Assembly: GCF_016545825.1 (NCBI RefSeq)
Contig: NC_052614.1
Span: 37,232,072 to 37,296,071 of the forward strand
Direction: 5' to 3'
Source of the DNA: Eucalyptus grandis
Lineage: Eukaryota; Streptophyta; Magnoliopsida; Myrtales; Myrtaceae
DNA length: 64,000 bases
The position numbers and the translations under genes are program-made. The stretch's first letter is position 1. Every line of letters begins with the position of its first letter. The notes below the pieces were generated by a model, which saw nothing but the letters and a program-made list of their open reading frames with translations, ran no database searches and had not been told where the DNA came from. Shown here one piece after another: positions 22,898 through 34,720 of this stretch.

Positions 22898-25800
22898 GTG
22901 GTTAACGTGTTACATCTAGTTTATCGAAGGAAGCCTTTCAAATTCTTTGAGATCTGAACTAAGCACCCGTCCTTCCATGATATTGTTTCATAAGTTTGGG
23001 AGAGCCCGGGGCAAGGGGTACCCATGTATAGGTTGGTGTGTAAGCTTAAGGCCCTGAAAGGCCATTTGAAGCAACTTAATAGAGATTCTTTCTCTAACAT
23101 CTCCGAGAGGGTTGTTGCAGCTAGGAGTGCATTCAGGCTAGCCCAGATGGGTCTTCAGCAGGACTCGACCAATGAACTTCTTGCAGAGTTAGAGAAGATA
23201 CATAGAAGGACTTTCGTGGAATTGAGGAGTCAGGAAGAGTGCTTCTTCAGGCAAAAATCCAGAGTCGGGTAGCTCGAGGAAGATGATAGGAATACCAAGT
23301 ACTTTCACCATTCCGTCATTAGTAGGTAATTGAGGAACAGGATTCTTTCGGTGCTTGATACTTCGGGCAATATGGTCACTAAGCCAACCTTAGTGCAGCG
23401 CACATTCGTCTCTCACTTTCAGGAGCTCTTCATGTCAAACATTTCATCCTGCAAACCCTCCATATTGGACATTCAACAGGTTATTTGGTGCCCTCTCAAC
23501 GAGGAGCAAGTTTGCTCTCTCTCTTGCTCCTTCTCTGATGAGGAGATTCATGATAATTTATTCTCCCTAGCTCGTGGGAAGGCTCCTGGACCGGATGGGT
23601 TTGATGTAGAGTTTTTTAAGAGCAATTGGGATCTGGTAGGGCTATCGGTCATTGAGGCAGTGAAGGATTTCTTTGCCACGGGGAGATTCTTAGGGAGATC
23701 AACAACACCATCCTAGTTTTGATCCTGAAGTTACCCAATGCAACTTTGGTCAACGATTACAGGCCTATTGCCTGTTGTAATACTATTTACAAATGTATTA
23801 CCAAGGTGTTAGCTAACTGTGTGGTTGCAGTTCTTCAAGGTATTATCAACCCTTCTCAAAATGCCTTCGTCAGAGGGTGGTGAATTAGAGACAATATTCT
23901 TCTTGCCCATGAGTTATTTGATGGTTTCCATTTTCATCTACATGCTCCTAAGTGTGCGGTCATGGTGGATTTTCAAAAAGCTTATGACATGGTGGATTGG
24001 GACTTCCTTGAGCTGATTCTTCGTACGTTTGGCTTTTCGGACCAAATTATTCGGCTTATCATGGTATGTGTACGCACTCCTAAATTCTCCATTTCTTTGA
24101 ATGTGGAACTACACGGATTTTTATCTAGTAGTTGAGGCCTTCATCAAGGGGATCCCATGTCTCCCTACCTTTTTCACCTTGGTCATGGAGGTCTTCTCTG
24201 GGATCCTTAGTGCTCGTGCTACGCAACTAGGGTTCAACTTTTTTTGGAGATGCAAGGATATGAGGTTATCTCACGTATTCTTTGCGGACGATGTCTTTCT
24301 CTTTTGCTGAGCTGATATGGCCTCGATCTCTCTCTTGAAAGGAAGGTTTGGATACCTTCTCAGCATGGAGTGGACTGAAGCCAAACAACAATAAAAGTGA
24401 GTTCTTTCTTGCTGGAGGGTCGGATGAGCTGCAGAATGAGATTCTTCGTGCCCTTGGCTTCCTTGAAGGGAAGTTGCTAGTGCGTTACCTAGGAGTCCTT
24501 ATCATCTCCTTACGGCTCGGCAAGGCAAACTGTGTGTCCTTAGTTGATCATTTAACGGCCAGGGTCCAATCCTGGACTCAACGTTTCCTCTCCTTTGCTG
24601 GCCATCTTCAGCTAATAAGTTCAGTCCTTCATGTGATTCAAGCTTATTGGGTGAGTGTATTTACTACCCATTGCAGTTTTGGACCTCATTGAACAGATCC
24701 TCAGACAATTCCTCTCGAGGGGCCCGAGCCTTGTAAAAGGTGGGGCAAAAGTTTCGTGGGAGGATGTGTCCCTTCCAAAGGACGAAGGTGGGCTTGGCAT
24801 TTGTAGGTTGAAGGATTGTAATAAGGCAGCGATGCTGAAGCACATTTGGATCCTATTTACGGATAAGGAATCCTTATGGTGCAAGGGGATCCATTTGACC
24901 TTCTTGAAAAGAAAGAGTTTCTGGGTGGTTAGGAAGCCTACTTTCTACTCTTAGGCTTGGAAGAGAATCCTCCATCTAAAAACCAAAGTCAGACTCTCCT
25001 TCCTCTGGAGGTTAGGGGATGGCTAGTCAGTCTCCTTCTGGTTTGATCACTAGCACCCGAGAGGCCCCCTAGATCTTGTATTCTTGGATTCGATGATTTA
25101 TAGCTCTAGTTTATTCAGGCATGCTACGGTGGCTGATCTATTTTCACCGTTTGGGCAGTACATGAAGACAATGTTAGAATCTTGGGAGCAGCCCCTTCCT
25201 ATCTTATCTCAGATGCCTAATCAGTTTCCTTGGCTAGAAAGCTCTTCTGGTTTATTCTCAATCGGTTCGGTGTGGCATGCTGTCAAAGAGAAGAACGCTA
25301 GGGTTGAATGGGCCTCTTTCATCTAGAATAGTGCTATCACTCCGAGATATCAATTCAATCTCTGGCTTATTATCAAGAACTGTCTTCTCACCTAGGCCTT
25401 GCTTTTGTCGTACGGCAGGATTGGGGAAGCGGTGTGTGCTTTTTGCAAGCTGACGCCGTACTCCATTGACCATTTGTTTTTGGGTGTCACATTACAACCA
25501 GCTTTGCTTTCTTTTGGGTGGCTAGGTGCAACCTTCCTTGGCACAACAAGACCTGGCTAGAGAACCTTTGATGGGCGTTGAAATTTCTATCCGGTAAGGC
25601 TTTCTATCATTCCATTACCCACTTTTCATTTGATGCTCTTTGCCACCTTATTTGGAAGTTCAGGAATGACATCTTGTTTAGAGACCATATTTTGGTGGCT
25701 CCGACTGTAAAGAATCATCTCCTTAAGGTTATTAAGGACAAGGCCTTAACGTTAAAAAATGTTGAGGATAACCCGAGAAATAGAGACTTCAACGCAATTA

Positions 25801-26220
25801 GGGTATAGATCCTTGCATCTTCTCTTCTACCCCCGTGGATCCTTAGTTCCTTGGAGTGAAGTTTTGGCTATTTTAGATGGTTCGAGGCCACTGACCTCTC
25901 GGTGGCTCTGCTGCTTAGTAGTTTGGCTCCGTTCTCTTTGCTATTGACCGTGGATCACTAGGATGCTTGCTGTTCGTGGAGGGCAGTCTTGCCGGCCTAG
26001 TACTTCCTTGGTGGTTCCTGTTGTTGCTTTAGTTTGTGCTGGCTGTGCCTGCCTTTTCTTTGTTTGCAGCTGCTTTGTTTAGCGGCTGTCTTTTGCATTC
26101 GGCTTCCTTCCACTCGCTTTGACTTGTTGTCTTGTTGAGTGCAAGTTTTGTGGAGTTGGATCTTGTGTAAATTGTTGGTTTAAGCTCTATATATTCTTAC
26201 CTTACCAAAAAAAAAAAAAA
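22898..26220 (+). mobile_element. 5'-truncated L1-type LINE with poly-A tail
   Basis: The element ends in an A run (26207-26220) and is flanked by an 18-bp direct repeat acaatatttctgaatatg (22880-22897 and 26221-26238). Poly-A and a long target duplication are signatures of target-primed reverse transcription. At 3.3 kb it lacks the 5' half (ORF1 and the endonuclease). It sits inside the second RNase H of the Ogre-type pol, whose frame resumes after the repeat, so it came later. Confidence 0.92.
23024..25808 (+). pseudogene. LINE ORF2 remnant: reverse transcriptase and C-terminal zinc finger
   Basis: The translated segments match plant L1 ORF2: a linker (MYRLVCKLKALKGHLKQLNR), the RT entry region with ARGKAPGPDGFD (near 23570), NDYRPIACCNTIYKCITKVL (near 23755), VDFQKAYDMVDWDFLE, then QGDPMSPYLF (near 24150), the catalytic FADD box at 24281-24292, and late in the frame a CAFCKLTPYSIDHLFL segment typical of the C-terminal zf-RVT zinc finger. 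The endonuclease that would precede is absent. In-frame stops (for example near 23270, 23881 and 24135) and frameshifts make it inactive. Confidence 0.85.
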
Positions 26221-28065
26221 ACAATATTTCTGAATATGAAGTTTGCATCCTTGGTTTGCAATTAGCCATCAATGTGAAATTCAGAAAGCTTCAGGTTTAT
26301 GGTGATTCTGCACTCATCATTCTCTAAACAGGAGGCGAATGGCAAACACGAGACATAAAATTGATTCCTTACTATGAATATCTTGAAGACTTGATCAATG
26401 AATTTGATGAAATATCTTTTAATTATCCGCCAAGATCACAAAATCAATTTGCTAATGCCCTAACAACCTTATCATCAATGTTACAAGTAACCGGCGGTTT
26501 GAGCATTGATCCATTGCAAATAAACGTCTTAAGAAGCCTGTTTATTGCTTGATGATTGAAGAATAACCTGATGGTAAACCCTGGTATTATGGTATCATGA
26601 ACTACCTTCAAGAAGGCAAATTTCCCTAGGGGAGTCAAGCCAATGATTGAAAATACCTGATGAAGTTGGCATCCAAATTCTTCCTTGGTGGAGGAGCCCT
26701 TTATAAAAGGTCTTTCGATTCAGTTTTACTGAAATGCATGGATGCACAAGAAGCCAAACTCATAATGAAGGAAATACATGAAGGAGAGTGTGGCCCTCAT
26801 AAGAATGGTCATCTCCTAACAAGAAAACCCATGAGGCTTGATTTCTACTGGTTGACCGTGGAAGCTAATTGTATTCAACATGTGAGATGTTGTCACTAAT
26901 GTCAATTTTATAGAGACAAAATCAACACTCCTCCTAATGAATTGCATCATATGTCCAAGCCCCGACCTTACTTAATGTGTGACATTGACATCATCAGACC
27001 AATTAATCCTAAAGCTTCGAATGGACACCGTTTTATTTTGGTGCCTATTGATTACTTCACCTAATGGATTGAAGCCAGTTTTTATGTCCACATTATTTCA
27101 AAAAGTGTGGCAAAGTTCATTCGTCATGAAATCATCACCAAATATGAGGTTCCCGAGGCGATTATCATAGACAATGGATCAAATCTGAACAACAAGGTGG
27201 TGGATGAATTACTTGGAGAGTTCTACATTCGCCATTCGAATTCTTCTCTTTACTGCCCACAAATGAATGGAACAATGGAAGCTACAAATAAAACAAATCA
27301 AGAAGATTTTAGCCAAAACGGCGGAAAACTACCGTGGTTGGCATGATCGATTGCCATATGCTTTGCTTGCTTACCGAACTTTAATTCGCACATCAACTAA
27401 GGCAACACCATTCTCATTGGTCTATGTAATGGAGGCTGTGCTACCCGTGGAAGTGGAAATCCCTTCATTGAGGGTAATTTCTTAAGTCAAGTTCTCTGAA
27501 GCTGAATGGGTTCGACAAAGATTTGAACAACTCAATATGATTGATGAAAATAGGGTAAAAGCCTTATGCCATGGATAAAGCTATTTGATAAGGGTAGCTA
27601 GGTCATTCAATCGTAAGGTTAGACCAAGACATTTTGAGATCAATGATCTCGTCTTAAGAAAATTCCTACCTATCATTCCAGATCCTCATGAGAAGTTTAC
27701 TCCAAACTACATAGGTCCATATATTGTAAGGAAAGTGCTACCTGGTAGAGCACTAATACTTATAAAAATAGATGGCCAAGAATTGCCAAGACCTATAAAT
27801 GCTGATACTGTTAAGAAGTATTAGCTATGAATAAAGTGAGAGGCCTTTTAGCTGCTTTTGGATTGAAACCAAGCCACTTTAGGATATTTGCATCATATAT
27901 CTCATGCATACATGTCATATTTGCATGTTTGTTTATTTTGTAGGATTTTTGAAGAAGAGTTTGCCTATTCGCAGGAGGTTAATCTTAGAAGCGCAAAACA
28001 TCTCAAAACTGACCATCTTCTTTAAATCTTAGAAGTGACTATGTCCCTTAGAACACCGAAAGAGT

Positions 28066-28187
28066 AAGTCAGAATTTTAGAACTGACCCTCTATACTAAA
28101 CAAGCTTGTTTTTGTCCACAAATTTTAAGTCAGAATTTTAGAAGTGAACCCCTATACCAAACAAAGCCTGTTTTGTCCACAAATTTT
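28066..28187 (+). repeat. Tandem duplication of about 61 bp
   Basis: Two copies (28066-28126 and 28127-28187) of a unit beginning AAGTCAGAATTTTAGAA and ending TGTCCACAAATTTT. The equivalent part of copy A (near 17580-17640, reversed) has one unit, so the duplication happened in this copy. Confidence 0.75.
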
Positions 28188-29964
28188 ATTCAACCTTGTT
28201 TTCAAAAATCTCCCCAGTAAGGTCAAAGGAATTTGTCATTTCAAAATTTTTTGACACATTCTCATTCCCTAGGGAGTGGAATTTAACCAAAATATGTTTT
28301 GGAAAACCTGAAAATGATTGTTAAATATGCCAAGTGGTAATGCCTTAAATGATGAGAGGCAACCCCTTTGCCAAACATGTTCTTACATACTCTTTGAGAG
28401 AATTGAGTGAAAAGAACCATGTCCTAGGTCATAGAGTTTATTCATAGTGAATACATAATTTGAGATGATAAAGGCATTTTTTTCTCAATCCCAAACACTA
28501 TTGATATCCCTTGCAAGCCACTTTGAGCCAAATAGGGAGCATTTCCAAAATAACCCTATCAAGAACAACCCTACATAGGGGGCGAAATAGGGGGTCTTGG
28601 TTGAAAATTATAGAGCAAAAGATCAAGAAAGATTTTATTACCTTCACTCGCATCAATCTTCTTGTGCTAGTTTAAGGTGATTTATTATTGAAACATGAGG
28701 CATCCCGAAGTGATGAAAACATTCTGTTTACTACCCTAAACACAATTGCTCTTTGCTTAGCCAATTTGAGCCTTATGCAATTCGTTCATAACCTCATGTG
28801 ATGATTATCTCCCCACACTAGGGCAAGGTATGTAATTTACCAACAAAATTGAGAATGTTGGTCATGTTTATAAATACTACTGAAAGTCCTAGATACTCAA
28901 AAGAGAGTGAAAATTATGGGGCATGAAAAAATAATGTGCCCAGTAAACACTAGGCTAATGTCCATGAAAAAAATGCAAAGAAAAGCAAAATCAATGGTCA
29001 TGCAAAAGACCACTCATTTAGAAAAAAAAAAAGATTTGCAAGACATGTATTGCAAGCAATGTCATTAGAAAAGAGAGCGAAGCTCTTATGTCTCAAATAA
29101 TCAAAAGGACTCTTGAGATAGGTTAAATTTCAAGAGTCAGATTTTTGAAAAGTTGTGTGATGGTAATAGTGCCAAAATAATCGCTCACTTTTAACCCATT
29201 GATATCTGAAATTTTTTTAAGCCTTTCTAAGCCTCACCCAAACCAACATTACAACCCCTGTCCGAAGTCTCTTCCGATTGGGATGATTCGAGTTGAAATG
29301 ATCACATAGGAGCTATCGTTAGAAGGAGTGGAAGCAATTCTATCGTATCTTACGTTCAAGGTTCTTGACTTGTAAACCTAACGAAGATATTGATTGAATA
29401 TTCATTTCTTGACCTCAAAGTACATACCCTTTGGGTAAGCCGATAACCAAGCCATCATTACGGTCCTTTTAAAAGACATTTTGATCAATAAATTATATTC
29501 ATTGTGAATGTTTTCGAAAAAGCCTTAAACATACGTTGAGTGAGACATTTCCAGTTAGATTTAAGCAGTTTTCCCATATCAATGGTTGGGAATAAAAACC
29601 CCTTTTTGAGAGCTAGTGTGAAAGACCTCTTTTGATTAGGCTATTTCCACTTAGCATATTTGATTTAACCCTTAGGTGGTTAATCAAATTACATTTTGTT
29701 AAAATCATCTCCAAAGGGATTTGACAGTTAGTATTGTTTACCAAGATATGTTTGAATGATTTCACAAGATTGGCTTTTGAGCAATCCCGAAATCCTTTTT
29801 CAAACTATGTGTTCCCCTAGTAGATTGGTTTTTGGTTATCCTAAACCATATCCTTTGTTTTTTGTTTTTAATTATCCTAAACTATGCCCTTATTTTAGGT
29901 TTTTGGTCATCCTAAACCATAACTCTTGTTTTCGATTTTGGGTCACCCTAAACCATACCCCTCT

Positions 29965-30405
29965 TGATTTTAGGTTCCTAGTTATCCTTAGAAATCTCGA
30001 TTTTAGGTTCTAGGTTGTCCTCAGAAATCTCGCTTTTAGGTCCTTTAGGTTAAAGGTTGTCCTTAGAAAACTCGAATTTAGGTTCTAGATTGTCCTAAGA
30101 AACCTTGCCTTCAGGTTCCAAGTTGTCCTCAGAAACCTCGCCTTTAGATTCCTAGTTGTCTTCAGAATTCTCGGCTTTAGGTTTCAGGTTATCCTTAGAA
30201 AACTCGATTTTAGGTTCCAGATTACCCTAAAAAACGTCGATCTTAAGTTCCAGGTTGTCCTTAGAATCGTCAGCTTCAAGTTCCAAGTTGTCATCAGAAA
30301 CCTCATTTTTAAGTTCTAGGTTGTCCTTAGAAACCTCGACTTCATATTCTAGATTGTCCTTAGAAACCTCGGCTTTAGGTTCTAGATCATCCTTAAACAT
30401 TGTCC
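29965..30405 (+). repeat. 33-bp minisatellite, copy B (about 13 units)
   Basis: Units follow the pattern TTAGGTTC-AGGTTGTCCTT then AGAAACCTCG-CT with substitutions; one unit is extended by a short internal duplication (near 30035). This is the longest of the three arrays. Confidence 0.8.
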
Positions 30406-30671
30406 TTCAGTTAGTAGTAATCACTAAACCATTTCCTTTTTTCCTCAGCAACATCATTTCCTTCATTCAATTCCATGAGAGAGACGGAGAGAAGAATCCC
30501 AAATATGAGCCGAGAATCTTCAATAAGCGAGGTAAGTGTCCAAGTACGGCTCTTACCAAATATCATTTCCCCTGTCATTTTCTATTCCCAAATTGGAGTA
30601 GGCTAAAAATTATAGGTATTAATTTTGTATTTGAGTGGAACCTATTTGAACTCTCACTCAAAAAAGGATAG
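30255..30671 (+). other. Conserved open frame over the 33-bp repeats
   Basis: The frame of 138 codons starts with 11-residue repeats (unit like SRLSLETSALG) and continues into a non-repeated tail with FHERDGEKNPKYEPRI and GKCPSTALTKYHF. The tail is recognisable in the other two spacer copies (19628-19918, and 15710-15462 on the minus strand, the latter with compensating frameshifts). Tat-type elements can carry extra frames outside gag-pol, so a coding role is possible. I recognise no domain, and repeat arrays with a period divisible by three stay open easily. Confidence 0.35.
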
Positions 30672-30673
30672 CT

Positions 30674-33600
30674 ATTGACACATGATTTTTAGTTGACGTG
30701 TCATTAAAAGGTAAAAAAATTGAGATTTGGGTTTTTGATCACTACGAAGCCTTATTTCTCGACTAAAAAGCATTGTTTTTCATTTCTTTCTTTTGCATTA
30801 TCCTTTTAAAGTAATTTTTAGTTTATTAAAAAATACCCGAAGAGTCAAACGGTTGACTTTCAAGTTGACTTCAACCTTGGGTCAAAAATTAATTTTTTAC
30901 CTAAAAAGATTTCATTTAACTTCAATTTCATTTTTATCAAATCAATTTTTCAAAACTTGAAAATTTTGACTAAGAAATCAACCTTTTAGAAAAAAGTCAA
31001 CTAAATGTTTACTTTTGGTCAAAATTTTGACCAAAAAATGGAAAAAAATTTAAAATACAAAAAAAAATATTTCTTTTAATGTCAATTTGCCTCTTATGTC
31101 GAAAATTTTACAAAATTCGATTAAGGACCTTATTTTTTGAATTTTTGTTTTTAAGTTCTAAATCGACCAAGAATCTTTTATTTTTAGTCATAATTAGGCA
31201 TATTTCCTTTTTCGACATTTGGTTTAGGGACTATTTAAATCTGCTTGTGTATTCAATTTTACAAATTGTCGAGTCAAAATGTGAGTTGCCGTTTTAAGCT
31301 TTAATTAGGAGACCAAAATCAATCTTTCATAACTTACAAATGGACGATTGTTTCTCACTCATTTCCGTAAGATTAATCCAAATTCAAAATCGATTTTGAG
31401 AAATGCACACCAGAATTTAGGAGTTTGAAGAATTTTATCCTCCTAAGCATAAGAAAATCAAGCACTTAAGCTTCAATTGTCAAAATTCGAATTGACCCAT
31501 TCATGGTTATAGTTTAATTTCAAAAATCTAGGTCCAATTTTGATATTAGGCCTATATCCATTCTTGACATAAGCTTGATTGCTTCAATTCAATGCCAATT
31601 CGGACATGATAAGTGATCTTACGCAAGGGCGCGTCATTAGATAGGGCAATTGTGACATTAATTGAATTCAATTTTAGTTAATTTGCAATTTTCCCATTGA
31701 ATTACAAATTTGACCATTTTAGCTCTTTAGGCCCAATTCAAAGCACCCATGGTTTTGACCCGTTGCCTTTCATGATAATCATTCAATTAAGTCAATAGAA
31801 GAGCCCTATATCACGTTTATAATGTTTGATTAGCTTAATTATATCTTAATTGACCAATTTCTTCTTAAATAGGATAAAATTCATTTTCAATTTGGTTATT
31901 CTTTTGGGGACCAAATTGCATAAATATTGGACTCATAGGTATCCCAAGTAGGTAAAATGGCTAGACAAACCGGCCAAAAACCGACTGAACCGGATTGAAC
32001 CGGTTTGATTGGTCTAACCGGCCACCGGCGGGGATGGTCAATTCAGCCCCTTGCCAGCCGGTTCCTCACCTCCAACGACCAATTCTGGAATTCTCACAAT
32101 ACCAATTTCATTTTTGCACCCTCAATTTCCCAAAATTTTGCAAATTAATCCCCATATTTCATAAAATTGCATTTTGACCCATAATTGAGCATTTTGATGC
32201 AATTCTCGATTTTGATCAGGGTTTTTGCAAACCAAATCTATTAGATCAATTACCCTACATCTCTAAATCATAATAGAGCCTTCAAAATCAACTTTTGATT
32301 GTTGGATCGAAATTTCGGTGATTGAATTGAACCGACAGACAAAATTGGATGGTTTTAGGGTAATATATAAGCCCATTTTCCCTCCATTTTTTGAGGGGGC
32401 TCCTTTGCATGAATTTACAGAAAAATATCTTCAATAAAATCTCTCTCTAGCATTCTCTCACACGCCAATTCTCTCTCCTTCCCTTTCTCCATTGCGCGTT
32501 GAGTTTCCACTAGCAATCTAGCCCCCACACCAGCAACCTTGCCATCACTGATCATCCCTCCGATCTTCCTTATGATCTTTGGTAGCTTATCAAGGCTTTT
32601 AGAAGCCTCGGCAATAGCTTGATCTCTCCGATCAAGCTGATCAATCTTCGAGTTTCATCGGCAGCTTTGGAGATCGGTTCAAACAGACTGGTTCTATTTC
32701 ATCATCAAGCCTTTGATCTGATAGATTTGCGAGTGGTCTTTGCTGTTTAGATTTGGTCCGTGGAGGTTTGAACATGTTTCGGTGATTTGATTCGATTGAT
32801 TGCAATCAAAATTAATAAAAATGTGTAAAATGTAACAATCTCAATCTTGAACCCGGTGAAGCGAGATCGGATTAACTAGTCGGGCCTAGGGTTCAATTTT
32901 AGGACAATATGCCATGTTTAAATGTTAGATTGAAGAATTTGGATGTTGATTTGCTGTGCTTGATTGGTCTTGAATGACGTGGATGACTGAACTTGATTTA
33001 GCCTTAATCTGCATTTTTGCGATTCCTGTAATAGGCATAATGTTTTGGCCAAAATGAGGTTTGAAATGACTTCACTTGAGTTTGAGTCCTTTTAGACTTT
33101 GATAATACACATCACAAGCTTCGAATTGATAGGTTGTACATCCCGATCGAGCATCATTGGACCTTTGAAAAACATCTCCAAAAAAATAAGCGATTCTACA
33201 GTAGTTTCAATTCTATTCTTGTTCCATCTTTTGTCTTTTCTATTTTTGTGCAATTTTTTTTGCTGATTTCTAAAGGAACTTTCCTTCATGAGAGTTGTTT
33301 GTTATTATCTTGAGAATGTTCTACATTTTAAAAAAAAAAAAATTTTGGACATGATTAGCTAGGTTAAAACCACTCATCTGAGCCTAGGTCGGTCCGCTCT
33401 ATGTTGATTCCTGATTTTTTTATCTTTGTATTGATTTCTGTGTTGACTTCTGGAAGAACTTTCCTCATGAAAGTTGCTTGTAATTGTGTTTAACTAAGTC
33501 AAAATCGCCTAGATTTGAACATAGGACAGCCTACCCTACACTATTTCGAATTGTGATTTGGTGAAATTGAGTCCATAAATGAGTTTGTTTGGTCTCAAAT

Positions 33601-34494
33601 TCTTCATGAAAGATGAAATTCATGTTGTATCCGTTCAATTGATGCATGTTTTGTGAAGTCTTGATGTTAATAAGTGAACCAATTGCATGAGTTAACCAAC
33701 GATATATAGCTTAGATATGCATCTTTGTTTTGCTATATTTACTATAGCTCATGCAATTACATTTAGGTTTCAAACTCTTAACAAAAAATGTTCATCATTG
33801 CATGCTCTATATGTAGGATTTTTTTGTAGGATTTTTACATGTCTTGAGATGGCTGAAATCATGCCCATTCTATGAAATTAATACTGAAATGAAATCTTGA
33901 TGTATATGCATCTTGCCATACTTGTTTGAGTCATTTAGAGACCAAATTGTGTGATCATGCCTTCTTGATAATTAAACTGCATGTTATAAGGTTCGAATAC
34001 ATGTTTAGGTCATATCCTTTGAATATCGTCTTGCATGTTAAATTTATGTCGCAAAAGTATTCATCACACTTAGGATTTACAAGCATATCATTAGGAATCT
34101 TGAATCATTTCATAATATCATTTAAATTGTTTGACATTTTGCATACCGACCTAGGATTAGATGATTATCCAAATTTTTTGTCATGTCCGATCATAAGTCC
34201 CATGTGATTTCATCATGCCATTTGTGCATTATTTGAATGACTTTGAGGTTTTCTAATGCATGCTTGTGTTCTGTTTTCTTAGCTACTGATATACACACTT
34301 TTAGACTTTGACCTAGTTTGGACTCGAGCTCTCTAGAAAGTTGTAAGGCACACTTAGAGGTTTCCAATGCCATTGATTTCATGTAGATCGCTCATCATTC
34401 GAATCACTTTCTATTTTTTTGAAAACTAGATTAGAATTTGGACATGTGATCAAATTTGGACCCCCTGTTCTAACCCATGTTTGGACAAACCTTT
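30674..34494 (+). repeat. Tat/Ogre-type LTR, copy B, cut at its right end
   Basis: It starts TATTGACACATGATTTTTAG and matches LTR copy A in reverse (15392 down to about 11670). At 34494 the match stops where the LTR of element Y begins (TGTCACGCCC). The missing remainder would lie beyond Y, outside the window. Confidence 0.75.
32364..32370 (+). promoter_or_regulatory. TATA box of LTR copy B
   Basis: TATATAA followed by GCCCATTTTCCCTCC and, about 80 bp on, CTCTCTCT. The arrangement is conserved in copy A, which supports it as the core promoter of this family. Confidence 0.6.
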
Positions 34495-34720
34495 TGTCAC
34501 GCCCTGAACCTTGAGCGCGTGAACATCCCTCGATGGTGATAGAATTCCAACGTTCCAAAACGTGTCGTTGACCCATTTGATTTATGCACATGCAGAAGCG
34601 AACTAATAAACTCTAGACAACAAACAAACATGGGATAGAAAAGCAAGACAACCAATTAACAAAAAAAAATACTTTACAAACAACCCAGGTTTATATACAG
34701 TTATGTCAAACCTATAGTTT

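Larger units (their letters stand above)
20475..27824 (+). pseudogene. pol: Tat/Ogre-type Gypsy pol, interrupted and degenerate
   Basis: The polyprotein remnant has, in order: a linker and RT N-terminus (20641-21065), the RT core with the catalytic YVDD followed by ILAK (21948-21971), the RNase H region (about 22374-22740), a second, archaeal-like RNase H (from about 22760, with TNNISEYE, continuing after 26221 with VYGDSALII), then integrase with its HHCC region, the DDE aspartates and the basic tail, ending in TAG at 27824. The second RNase H is diagnostic for the Tat lineage. Gag and protease are missing upstream. Stops (for example in RT near 20964 and integrase at 26899 and 27061) and several frameshifts show the copy is dead. 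Two other elements interrupt it. Confidence 0.8.
27825..30673 (+). mobile_element. Ogre-type copy B: 3' spacer between pol and LTR
   Basis: About 2.8 kb with no pol similarity. It contains a 61-bp tandem duplication (28066-28187), the 33-bp array (29965-30405), an open frame across that array (30255-30671), a GTAAGT site (30532-30537) and an A/G-rich run (about 30660-30670) that is probably the polypurine tract just before the LTR. Copy A has the same layout in reverse. Confidence 0.7.

Noticed and set aside
20641..27824. Possible endogenous pararetrovirus, because of RT and RNase H
   Set aside because: Integrase, a second RNase H and LTRs of the same family are present, and no movement or coat protein region is seen. 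It is a Tat-type Gypsy element.
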